Positions 47,835-55,632 of a stretch of 64,000 bases of DNA are shown piece by piece. The position numbers and the translations under genes were made by a program. The DNA comes from Planctomycetaceae bacterium (GTDB taxonomy: Bacteria; Planctomycetota; UBA1135; GCA-002686595). Under the pieces are notes generated by a model. It searched no databases. It was given only the letters and a program-made list of their open reading frames with translations, and was not told where the DNA came from. The stretch covers positions 1 to 64,000 of the forward strand of contig WYBT01000028.1 of assembly GCA_011525785.1 (NCBI GenBank), in the 5' to 3' direction. Each line of letters starts with the position of its first letter. Within the stretch, counting starts at the first letter, position 1.

Positions 47835-49214
47835 TCACTTCATGCGGATCGCGCCCATGCGCGAGCCGTGCTGCACGAGCACGAACTCGGTGGCGACGGC
47901 GCCTTCAACTTTGAATTCGAAGCGCACCTCGTCGTCTTCGGCGGACACAAAGCTGTTCTCACCCTGGTAGCGCAGTCGGTACGGCCCTTCGTACGGCGAC
48001 TGGAAGTAGAGCTGGCGGTCGCGCGCCTCGATCGTCGTGCGCGTGCAGCCCATGTAGTACGAGCCGGCGTAGATCTCGCACTGCTCGCCCGTGAGCGGCA
48101 GATCGACGATCTTCGCTTCCGGGATGTCGAGCACGACCTGCGCGAGCGCCTCGCCCAGGCCCGCGAGCTCCGCGCGCGGCTCCCGCGTGGCGAGCGCGAC
48201 GACCAGGCTCGACTGCGGATGCCAAGCGACGCGGATCGCTCCGGCGCTCGACGAGCCGGCCAGCGAGAGGCGCGGGCCGCGCTCGAAGCTCGAGAGCAGG
48301 AATCCGAACGCGTACGGGGCCGTGGCGCCGCCGATCGAACGCTCGACGTCGAGCAGCTCTGCGCGCAGCGCCTGCGGCAGGAACTCGCCCTCGGCGGCGC
48401 GCATCAGACGCGCGAGGTCGGTGAGCGTGGTCGACACGTCGACGACGCCGAGCAGCGCGCTGAGCGACTTCGCATCGGCGAGTGCGCCACCGACGCGGAA
48501 CGAGGCCTCGCGCGCACTGCGCGAAGGCGCGCCGGACTCGAGCTTCGTGTCGGAGAGACCCGCAGGCTCGAACACGAGGTCGGCGAGGGCCTTGTGCAGC
48601 GGCCGGCCGCTCAGCTTCTCGACCAGCGCCGCCGCGATCAGCGCGTTGGACTCGCTGTAGGCGAAGCACGAGCCGGGCTCGGCGTCCAGCGGCCTCGCAG
48701 CGAGCCACGCGAGCACGCTCGCGCTCGTGTGCTCGACGTCCTGCGACGCGATGTGATCGACGTAGCTGGGGATCCCCGACGAGTGCGTGAGCACTTGAGC
48801 GACACTCACACTCTTGCCGCCGAACTTCATGTCCGGCAGGTGCTCGGTCAGCGCATCGTCGAGCTGGAGTTTGTCCTTCGCGGCGAGCCGCAGCAGCGCG
48901 AGCGCAGCGAACGGCTCGATCGCCCACGGCGCCGAGCGCGCTCGCTCGAGTCCTTCGCGCGGCGCGTGTTCATCGCTCGCGCGCCAACCGCTGAAGACGT
49001 TCTCGTCGCCGAGCCAGACGCCCGCAGACAGATCGGGCAGCCGCTCCTCGGCGGCCGCCTGGTCGAAGGCCTTCGCGATCCGCGTTCGCAAGTCGGCGCG
49101 CTGCTCCTGCCGCAGCTCCGATCGCCCCGCCTGCGGCCGCGACCAACTCGCGAGCGCGAGCAACCCGACTCCAAACGTCACCGCGAACACCGCATGCCTG
49201 CTGCGCGAAACCAT
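47835..49214 (-). CDS. Exported serine hydrolase (beta-lactamase class C fold), probably inactive
   Basis: 459 aa with an N-terminal signal (AVFAVTFGVGLLALASW). The fold is clear from LRLAAKDKLQLDDALTEHLPD, VLTHSSGIPSYVDH, YSESNALIAAALVEKLSG and a C-terminal lipocalin-like part (YAGSYYMGC, YRLRYQGENSFV). However, the nucleophile motif SxxK, expected just before FAALALLRL, reads WAIE (97-100), and the Tyr-x-Asn motif reads Tyr186-Ser-Glu. The catalytic serine and lysine are therefore missing. It is probably a pseudoenzyme acting as a binding protein. The reading frame is intact and GC3 looks normal, so it is not simply decayed. Confidence 0.8.
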   Translation of the reverse strand: MVSRSRHAVFAVTFGVGLLALASWSRPQAGRSELRQEQRADLRTRIAKAFDQAAAEERLPDLSAGVWLGDENVFSGWRASDEHAPREGLERARSAPWAIEPFAALALLRLAAKDKLQLDDALTEHLPDMKFGGKSVSVAQVLTHSSGIPSYVDHIASQDVEHTSASVLAWLAARPLDAEPGSCFAYSESNALIAAALVEKLSGRPLHKALADLVFEPAGLSDTKLESGAPSRSAREASFRVGGALADAKSLSALLGVVDVSTTLTDLARLMRAAEGEFLPQALRAELLDVERSIGGATAPYAFGFLLSSFERGPRLSLAGSSSAGAIRVAWHPQSSLVVALATREPRAELAGLGEALAQVVLDIPEAKIVDLPLTGEQCEIYAGSYYMGCTRTTIEARDRQLYFQSPYEGPYRLRYQGENSFVSAEDDEVRFEFKVEGAVATEFVLVQHGSRMGAIRMK

Positions 49215-49649
49215 GGCGTCCTCCTGCGGCGGTTTGCCGCGCGAAGACGAGGCTAGTCCTGCGGATGCTCGCGCGCGGATGGCGGTGTTCGGAGACGAGA
49301 GCGCCTCAGTTCGTAGTCAGAGCGCCGCTGGGAACCTCTCAGGCAAAACACTGCTGCCGCGGCGTCTGGGATCTTCGACGCGCGCGCGATTCTCGAATCG
49401 GCTCTCTCACGCGGCCTCGGCCGCGCGCTGTGGGACCTACTTCGAGCAGCGCCTCAGCCGGAGCGAGAAGTCGCCCCTGAAGTGGTGCTCACGGATGTCC
49501 CGTCCAATAACGAGGATCTCGCCACGTGGCATCGAGGACGCGGCCGGCCGGGTCAGGTTGCGCGTGTGCGTCGTAGTTGCCGCTGCAAGCGCATGCGTCT
49601 CGAGCTGCGCGCCAGACTCGGCGCGCAGCTGCGAGACGCCGGGGTCAGA
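49215..49649. other. 435-bp intergenic region between two minus-strand genes
   Basis: No credible gene on either strand. It presumably contains the promoter of the serine-hydrolase-fold gene at its left end. The only structured element seen is the glycine-riboswitch-like sequence at 49281-49358, which points away from any annotated plus-strand gene. Confidence 0.4.
49281..49358 (+). ncRNA. Glycine-riboswitch-like aptamer (orphan)
   Basis: Conserved blocks of the glycine aptamer occur in order: ggagacgagag (49291-49301; consensus has GGAGAGA), agcgccg (49321-49327; consensus GGCGCCGAAGG) and the hallmark ctctcaggcaaaac (49336-49349; consensus CUCUCAGGCAAAAGGAC). The ends ggcggtgtt and aacactgctgcc can pair as P1, and gagag can pair with ctctc. 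It is shorter than usual and only one aptamer is visible. The downstream plus strand has no gene for 5 kb, so the regulated gene is missing or unrecognised. The match is by eye, not a covariance-model hit. Confidence 0.4.
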
Positions 49650-51521
49650 TCACGGCGCGAGATGGACTTGGAGCGAGCCCGTCATGCTCGAGCCCAGCGG
49701 CGCGGCGGAGTCGCGGAACCAACCTTGGAGGTAGAGGACCTCGCCCGCGGAGAAGGGGGATCCGAGCGCAGCGGGATTCGCAGCGAGCCACGCGGCGAGG
49801 TCGAGCGAGTGGACGCCGCTGCACGGACCCGCGCCGCCGCTGTTTCCGACGCCGGTGCGTTGGCGCGGAGCTCCGACGCACAGATAGCTCGCACCACCCG
49901 CGCCCCAGGGTTGCTGCGGGATCGTGCTGAGCCCGTAGAAGATCACGCTCGCCCGCTGCGGGTCGAGGTCAACGGCCTGGACCACGAAGCTCGGCGCCGC
50001 AGCGGACAGTCCGCAGCAGCCACTCGCCTGCAGGACCGGCGTGCACGTCGACGTGCCGTTGACGCCGCCGAAACAGCCGGGGAACGGCCCCGTCAACCAG
50101 TCCGTCAAGTTGTCGCAGTTGTTGTCGATCCCGTCGCACAGCTCCGGCATGTCGGGATTGACCGCGGGGTTCGCGTCATCGCAGTCCGTCGGGCGCACGG
50201 ACCAACCGGCGGGCGCGGGCAGGCAGAACTGCGTCGGCGCTCCGACCGCGTCGCCGAAGCGATCCCCGTCGAGGTCCGCGTAGTGCGGGCCACAAACAGC
50301 GCGCACGAAGATGTCCGTAACGCCGTTGGTGTCGCCGCTGATCAGCGTCGAGGCCCAACTCGAGAACGCCACGAGCCCCCCGTCGCCGCTGAGAGCCACA
50401 CCGAGCGATTCCCCGCTGGTGTCTTGCCCGAGCGCGTCGAAATCGACGCGCAGGGTTCCGCGCTGACGCGGCACGCCGACGAACGCGTTCTCCCAGGGGT
50501 TGTTGTCGCCCGGCAGCATCGTGGAGTCGTCTGAGATGAACGCGACGCACAGCCCGTTGCTCGAGAGCGCCACGTCACTGACGCCGTTCCCCCCGCCGCC
50601 GAACATCGGCGGCGGCAGCAAGCGCCTGTCGACGCGCGCGTGCTCGCCGCTCTGCGTGTCGAGCCAGAACAGACCCGTCTCGCCACTCAGCACGCCCGGG
50701 TTGTAGACCGTGTACACGACGTAGCGGCCGTCGAACGACGTGCCGGCGGCGGTCGAAGCATGCAGATCGGGGCGCAGGATGCTCACGCTGCCGCTGGCGA
50801 GGTCGAGCCGCACGAGCGACTCGCTGTAGCCCGCGTTGTTCGCGAGCCAGTCGACGCGCACGAAATCGACGAAGCGCCCATCACCGCTGACCGCTGGCGC
50901 GCCATGCAAGCGCCCGTCGACCGTCGCAGTCATCTGCACGTCAACCAACGTCCAGGTCTGCCCCGTGGACAGCTTGCGGATCGTGACGCCCGACCAGCCG
51001 AAGGGAACGCCATCCTGGTAGGCGACCACATTGCCGTCGGCGCTCATGTCGAAGGCCCAGTACGACTGCTCGTCATTGGCCGTGGTGAGCGCGAGGGTCG
51101 TGCCCGTGACACGGTCGCGCCGGTACAAGTCGAGGGCGCTGTCGAGGTCGCCCGGGTGCAGCGCGTTGGCCAAAAACAGCACGTAGCGGCCGTCGTTCGA
51201 CAGCCGCACGCGGGAGGCCACGTGGGAGATCGTCCGCTCCCCGGCGCTTCCGACGCTGGCGATCGCGGTGGTCTGCAGCAGTCGGTCGCGCACGAAGACG
51301 TCGGCGCGCGAATTGAGATCGCCCGCGACGAGGTTGCTCGCATGGCTCACGAAGGCCACGAAACGCCCGTCGGGCGATAGACGCGGCGCGGAGCAAACGG
51401 CGTTGGCTTGCACGCCGGTCGAGGAAACGCTGACTCGCTCGATGGTCTGTGCGGTGGCAACGAGGCTTAACGAGCACAGACCCAGAGCGGTGGACAGGAC
51501 CACGCTGTAGCTAAGCGACAT
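49650..51521 (-). CDS. Secreted propeller protein with MopE-type metal-binding motif and WFRD module
   Basis: 623 aa. Signal peptide YSVVLSTALGLCSLSLVATAQ. Residues 25-415 form a TolB/PD40-like propeller (LSPDGRFVAFVSHASNL, LSNDGRYVLFLANAL, SFDGRYVVYTVYNPG). Next come DLDGDRFGD and DCDDANPAVNPDMPELCDGI, the calcium/metal-binding motif known from MopE and from myxobacterial and planctomycete secreted proteins. The final 140 residues, starting CTPVLQASGC and including NPAALGSPFSAG and LQGWFRDSAAP, are the C-terminal module shared with 34699-36258 and 36499-38994. It is probably a surface or extracellular protein of unknown ligand. Confidence 0.8.
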   Translation of the reverse strand: MSLSYSVVLSTALGLCSLSLVATAQTIERVSVSSTGVQANAVCSAPRLSPDGRFVAFVSHASNLVAGDLNSRADVFVRDRLLQTTAIASVGSAGERTISHVASRVRLSNDGRYVLFLANALHPGDLDSALDLYRRDRVTGTTLALTTANDEQSYWAFDMSADGNVVAYQDGVPFGWSGVTIRKLSTGQTWTLVDVQMTATVDGRLHGAPAVSGDGRFVDFVRVDWLANNAGYSESLVRLDLASGSVSILRPDLHASTAAGTSFDGRYVVYTVYNPGVLSGETGLFWLDTQSGEHARVDRRLLPPPMFGGGGNGVSDVALSSNGLCVAFISDDSTMLPGDNNPWENAFVGVPRQRGTLRVDFDALGQDTSGESLGVALSGDGGLVAFSSWASTLISGDTNGVTDIFVRAVCGPHYADLDGDRFGDAVGAPTQFCLPAPAGWSVRPTDCDDANPAVNPDMPELCDGIDNNCDNLTDWLTGPFPGCFGGVNGTSTCTPVLQASGCCGLSAAAPSFVVQAVDLDPQRASVIFYGLSTIPQQPWGAGGASYLCVGAPRQRTGVGNSGGAGPCSGVHSLDLAAWLAANPAALGSPFSAGEVLYLQGWFRDSAAPLGSSMTGSLQVHLAP

Positions 51522-51682
51522 GAGATCTCCCAGGGCGAGAAGGGCGGCGGGCTCAGGCGTCCGCGCACCCGGATCGCCGCGACGTATTCCGACCCTATCC
51601 CCACAAGCCCGTCTCGGGGTCTCGAAGTTGCCGGATTTTCTCCGCGATCAAAGCGGCGGTCATGCCGATCGCCGCGCGCGGT

Positions 51683-52213
51683 TCAGCCCTGCTCGCAGGC
51701 GGACTTGAGCTTGGCGAGGCCGCGCTCGAAGCTCGGGCCGACCATCGAGTCGAAGGCCAGCGCCAGGTAGCCGCCGATCACGGGCAGGTCGAGTTCGCCC
51801 TCGATGACCCACTGGACCTCGACCGTGCCGGGCTCGAGCTGGCGGTAGTTCATGAGCGCCACGGAGGGCGAACGGTTGTCGCCGTCGATGAACACCATGT
51901 CGTAGGTGATGCCAGCCTGGGGATCGCAGCGCGTGAAGGTGAGCTCGCCGTTGCCGGAGTCGCCCGTCCAGCGCTGGTGCGCGCCGATGCCGGTGGTCTT
52001 CTCACCCAGCGTGACGACGATCGTGGGGTCGTCGTCGCGCCAGGGCTCCCACTGCCCCCAGTTCTTCAGGTCGCCGCACAGCTCGTGCACGCGCGCGACG
52101 TCGGCCTTGATCGAAGTGCGGCGTTCGACGCGGAAGTGGCTGCCGAGCGCAGCGCCGACGCCGACGAACACGGCCACGAGCACCAGCAACGCAATGACGA
52201 TCTTCCTGAGCAT
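51683..52213 (-). CDS. Exported SRPBCC (polyketide cyclase/START-like) protein
   Basis: 176 aa. N-terminal helix (4-24, KIVIALLVLVAVFVGVGAALG) is a signal or anchor. The SRPBCC domain follows with the usual order: FRVERRTSIKADVARVHELCGDLKNWGQWEPW, ITYDMVFIDGDNRS, VQWVIEGELDLPVIGGYLALAFDSMVGPSF and a final helix. Proteins of this shape bind lipids or aromatic ligands; the typical coenzyme Q or stress roles are not testable here. It precedes the B12-type radical SAM gene's 3' end by 77 bp on the same strand and may be co-transcribed with it. Confidence 0.8.
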   Translation of the reverse strand: MLRKIVIALLVLVAVFVGVGAALGSHFRVERRTSIKADVARVHELCGDLKNWGQWEPWRDDDPTIVVTLGEKTTGIGAHQRWTGDSGNGELTFTRCDPQAGITYDMVFIDGDNRSPSVALMNYRQLEPGTVEVQWVIEGELDLPVIGGYLALAFDSMVGPSFERGLAKLKSACEQG

Positions 52214-52290
52214 GGTCGTTCTCCTTGGACGACCACGCTAGCGAGCTGACGCCGCCGCGCGCCAACTGCATGTTGGCGCGCAGCCGTAAA

Positions 52291-53889
52291 TCACTCCATG
52301 TGCGCGACGACGCGCTCGTCGCCCATCTGCAGGGCGAGCTGCGCCTGGCGGGTGTCGCGCGGCGCGAAGAAGCGCTTGAACACGCCCTGGAACACGTTCT
52401 CGTAGACGCGCAGCACGCCCTTGGTGCCCAGGCGATAGACGAAGTCGGTGATCGCCCAGTAGCGCGGCCCGTACAGCCCCTGCGCCTTGCTGTAGATGCG
52501 CGCCTGCTCGGCGACCATCCACTCGCTGAACAGCATGTAGGCGATCAGGTACGGCTTGGTGGCCCAGCGCCACTTGATCATGCGCGGCGCAAAGCGCATC
52601 AGCGACGGGAAGCGCACCAGGATCGGGAACAGCTTGTGGAGGTTCTCGATCTCCTGCTTGTTCTCGAACAGGATCGAGGTCGTGCGGTTGAACTTCTCGG
52701 GGAAGTCGTCGTAGGCCGACACCGCATACCCCATTTGCTTGGTCATGTCGGCGATGTCGAACTCGGGGTAGGGCTGCATCAGCGACACGAGCGGGTGGTC
52801 GACCTTGCACTCGATGTTGAGCCGCACGGTGTCGAGCTCGTCCTCGAGCGTGCCGCCCGGCCCGCCGAGCATGTTGAGCGAGCCCAGTCGGATGCCGTAG
52901 CGCTTGATCCACTCGGAGGCATCGGTGAGCTGCTTGCGCGTGGTGTTCTTGCGGAACACGGCGTTGCGCACGTAGTCGCTGGCCGCTTCGAAGGCGATGC
53001 GCGCGTACACACAGCCGGCCTTCTTCAAGAGCTCGATGTGCCGCTCGGTCGTCATGTTCGCCATGAGGATCACGTCGAACGGCAGACCGATCTCCTTGGG
53101 GTAACGCTCGCAGAACTCCTCGAGCCAGTCGTTCTTCAGGTTGAAGATGTCGTCGAGGAAGTGGACGAACTTCAGGTTGTACTTCGCGCGGACTTCCTTG
53201 ATCTCGGCCAGCACGTGGTCGACCGAGCGCTTGCGCGTGTATTCCTTGTTGTTCGCGCCGTAGACCTTCTTCTTCCACGCGTGGTGGAAGCAGAACGAGC
53301 AGTTCATCGGGCAGCCGCGCTGCGTCACGAACACCTTGCGATCGCTGTCGCGGTAGATCGCGCCGGCCTCGTAGATCACGTCGCGGTCGGGGAAGCCCAG
53401 CGAGTCGAGGTTGTTCGTCAGCGGCCGCTGCGGGTTGCGGATGATCTCGCCCGTCTCACGGTGCTTGAAGTAGAAGTTCGCGGTCTCGTAGAAGTCCTCG
53501 CCGCGCGACATCTTGTCGAGCAGCTCGACGATCGCCTGCTCGCCCTCGCCGCGGCACACGGCGTCGATGCCCTCTTGCTCGACGTACTCGGGGCTGAAGG
53601 TCGGGTGCGGTCCGCCAGCGATCGCGAACACGTTGGGGAGCACCTGCTTGACCTTGCGGTTGACGTCCGCGAAGTACAGGTGCAGGCCGGTCGTCATCGA
53701 GTAGCAGATGACGTCGGGGCTGTACTCCTTGAGCTTGGCGATCCAGTCCTTGTCGGGCAGGAACAGCGCCCGGCACTCGTGTCCGGCGTCCTTGATGGCC
53801 CGCGACAGCCACATGATCCCGAGCATTTCCTGGGGCAGGTATTCCTCGAGGAAGAGGACCTTCATGCGCTTGGCGGTGGTGGCGACCAT
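52291..53889 (-). CDS. B12-binding-domain radical SAM protein (second)
   Basis: 532 aa from the ATG at 53889; an ATG eight codons later (MKVLFLEEY) is equally plausible since neither has a ribosome binding site. The cobalamin-binding half has VLFLEEYLPQ, DVICYSMTTG and AIAGGPHPTFSP. The radical SAM cluster is C193-PMN-C197-SF-C200, followed by HFLDDIFNLKNDW, IAFEAASDYVRN and LNMLGGPGGT, typical of Elp3/MiaB-like barrels in B12-dependent methylases. The C-terminal 120 residues are helical with a basic, membrane-like character. The substrate is unknown. It is independent of the first copy at 14634-16250, which has a different cysteine context. Confidence 0.87.
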   Translation of the reverse strand: MVATTAKRMKVLFLEEYLPQEMLGIMWLSRAIKDAGHECRALFLPDKDWIAKLKEYSPDVICYSMTTGLHLYFADVNRKVKQVLPNVFAIAGGPHPTFSPEYVEQEGIDAVCRGEGEQAIVELLDKMSRGEDFYETANFYFKHRETGEIIRNPQRPLTNNLDSLGFPDRDVIYEAGAIYRDSDRKVFVTQRGCPMNCSFCFHHAWKKKVYGANNKEYTRKRSVDHVLAEIKEVRAKYNLKFVHFLDDIFNLKNDWLEEFCERYPKEIGLPFDVILMANMTTERHIELLKKAGCVYARIAFEAASDYVRNAVFRKNTTRKQLTDASEWIKRYGIRLGSLNMLGGPGGTLEDELDTVRLNIECKVDHPLVSLMQPYPEFDIADMTKQMGYAVSAYDDFPEKFNRTTSILFENKQEIENLHKLFPILVRFPSLMRFAPRMIKWRWATKPYLIAYMLFSEWMVAEQARIYSKAQGLYGPRYWAITDFVYRLGTKGVLRVYENVFQGVFKRFFAPRDTRQAQLALQMGDERVVAHME

Positions 53890-54459
53890 GGTGCGTGGCT
53901 GGCTGGCGGACGGGCGAACGGCGGGCTGGCGTGACGACGGGCGTGGCGACCGCGCAAACTCTAACGTGGGCGTGAGAGTGTAGCGGGGTGCGGCTTGCTC
54001 GATCGGCGGCTGCCCCCCCGCGGACTCAACACAGAGTAGTCCCGCCACATCAATCCCGCCGCTTGGCTCTGGCTGCGGGGCAGGGAATCCGCGCCCCTCA
54101 CGTAGGAAGAGTGCGGCTGGCATAGCGACTATGGCCCGGCACCGGGCGCCTCAGCCCTGCACCACGAGAAGTCAGGTCGAATTCGACGCTGAGGTCTTTT
54201 GGGGTGGCGGGGGAGGCATCGGGCAACGGTGGAGACCCCTCCAGGGCCCTTCCCACGGGCGTTGTGGTCGGACAATCCGCTCACGGGCGCAAGGATTCGG
54301 GCGCCGAGGTTCAGGTCGCCGAGCGGCCGAGGCCGACCACGGCTGCGGGCTCCGTTGCAGCCCCGAAACTCGCTTCGAAACCTCTGGAGCGGCAGCGCCA
54401 GGGCCTCGCACGGACGAGTTCGACGCTCCGCGCTGCCTGCCGCCCCCCATCCACCCAAG
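53890..54459. other. 570-bp intergenic region upstream of the chemosensory cluster
   Basis: It separates the divergent radical SAM and CheX-like genes. Open frames on both strands are arginine- and proline-rich with no ribosome binding sites. A slightly AT-richer patch (caaactctaacgtgggcg, about 53956-53973) could hold the radical SAM promoter. No RNA gene, repeat array or hairpin terminator stood out. Confidence 0.35.
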
Positions 54460-54969
54460 ATGAACTTCGAACAGCTCGCTCGCCTGGCGCTCACGAATGC
54501 CTGCACCCAACTGCTGCCCAGCCCAGCGGATCAACCAGCCCACGTCCGGCCCGATGAACTGCGCATCGCCGCGGTGATCGGGTTCACTGACGACCATGTG
54601 CGCGGCACGCTGGGCGTCGCGGCAAGCATCGGCGGCCTGGAGCGCGTGCGCCGGCACATGGGCGCGCCGCACACCAAGAACGGCGCGGCGGACGCGCTCG
54701 GCGAGCTCGCGAATCTGGTTCTGGGGCACATCAAGCGCGAGTGGTCGCGCTACGGCGCGCTGGTCACGCTCTCGACCCCGCTGGTGATCCGAGGCGTCGC
54801 GATCGAGATCTGCGGCCGCGGCGCCGGCCACTGGTTCGAGCATGCCTCCGGCGTCGGCGGAGACCGCCTGGTGGTCTGGATGGACGTGCACGTCGACAGC
54901 GAACCTGCGCTGCTGGCCGAGCCCACCGATGTCGGGCTCGCCGCTGGCGGAGACCTGCTGCTCTTCTGA
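54460..54969 (+). CDS. CheX/CheC-like phosphatase
   Basis: 169 aa from the ATG at 54460 (MNFEQLARLA); longer frames upstream are not protein-like. The N-terminal AAVIGFTDDHVRGTLGVAAS and the active helix ALGELANLVLG (Glu82-x-x-Asn85) match CheX, in which the Glu/Asn pair dephosphorylates CheY-P. LSTPLVIRG is the family's second-sheet motif. Only one E-x-x-N is present, as in CheX rather than CheC. Downstream lie a kinase, a CheY-like protein and an MCP-like protein on the same strand, so it likely resets that pathway. The nearest partner for its activity is the CheY-like protein at 57682. Confidence 0.8.
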   Translation: MNFEQLARLALTNACTQLLPSPADQPAHVRPDELRIAAVIGFTDDHVRGTLGVAASIGGLERVRRHMGAPHTKNGAADALGELANLVLGHIKREWSRYGALVTLSTPLVIRGVAIEICGRGAGHWFEHASGVGGDRLVVWMDVHVDSEPALLAEPTDVGLAAGGDLLLF

Positions 54970-54989
54970 GCACAGCGCGCCTGCGTTTC

Positions 54990-55613
54990 ATGTCCACCGC
55001 TCGCAGCATCGCGCGCACGCACGCGCTGCGCCGCTGGCTTGCGCCCGCGTTCCTCGCGACGTGGGCCGCGGGGCTCAGCGTCGTGATGGCCTCGCTGCTG
55101 GTCGGCCACTGGGTGACGCTGCCCCGACCTGCGGCGGACGACGCGCGGCTGAAGGCCGGGCTCGCCTCGTTGAGCTGGGGCTCTGAGTCACCGCGCTGGC
55201 GGCTGCACCACGTGCTGTACGCCGGTTGCGACTGCTCGCGCGACGTGCTCGAGCGCTTGCTCGACTCCGAGCGGCCCAGCGCCGTCGACGAGCTCGTGCT
55301 GCTGGTCGGCCAGGACGCGCTCGTCGAGCAGCGCTGCGCTGCGCGCGGTCTGCGCGTCGAGCGCCTGACGCCCGATGCACTGCGCCAGCGCTTCGCGGTC
55401 GAGTCGGCCCCGCTGCTGGTCATCACCGCGCCCGACGGGAGCACGCGCTACTGCGGCGGCTACACCGACCGGCGCCGCGGACTCGCGCTCCAGGACACCG
55501 ACGTGCTCGCCCGCTTGCGCCGCGGCGAGCTCGTCCAGCCTCTGCCGGTCTACGGCTGCGGCGTGTCGTCGTCGCTGAAGGACGCGCTCGATCCACTCGG
55601 TCTGAAGTACTGA
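54990..55613 (+). CDS. Membrane-anchored thioredoxin-fold-like protein in the chemosensory cluster
   Basis: 207 aa from the ATG at 54990. One N-terminal transmembrane helix (about 20-41, LAPAFLATWAAGLSVVMASLLVG) is followed by a periplasmic part with VLYAGCDCSRDVLERLL, where a strand runs into a CxC-S pair at a helix start, as in thioredoxin-like RedB-type proteins. LLVGQDALVEQRCAARG and SAPLLVITAPDGSTRYCGGYTDR complete the fold, and a late VYGCGVS adds another cysteine pair. It could be a redox sensor or disulfide protein. It is 20 bp behind the CheX-like gene and 19 bp ahead of the kinase, so it belongs to the operon. Confidence 0.6.
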   Translation: MSTARSIARTHALRRWLAPAFLATWAAGLSVVMASLLVGHWVTLPRPAADDARLKAGLASLSWGSESPRWRLHHVLYAGCDCSRDVLERLLDSERPSAVDELVLLVGQDALVEQRCAARGLRVERLTPDALRQRFAVESAPLLVITAPDGSTRYCGGYTDRRRGLALQDTDVLARLRRGELVQPLPVYGCGVSSSLKDALDPLGLKY

Positions 55614-55632
55614 AACCCCAAGTCTTCCCGTG

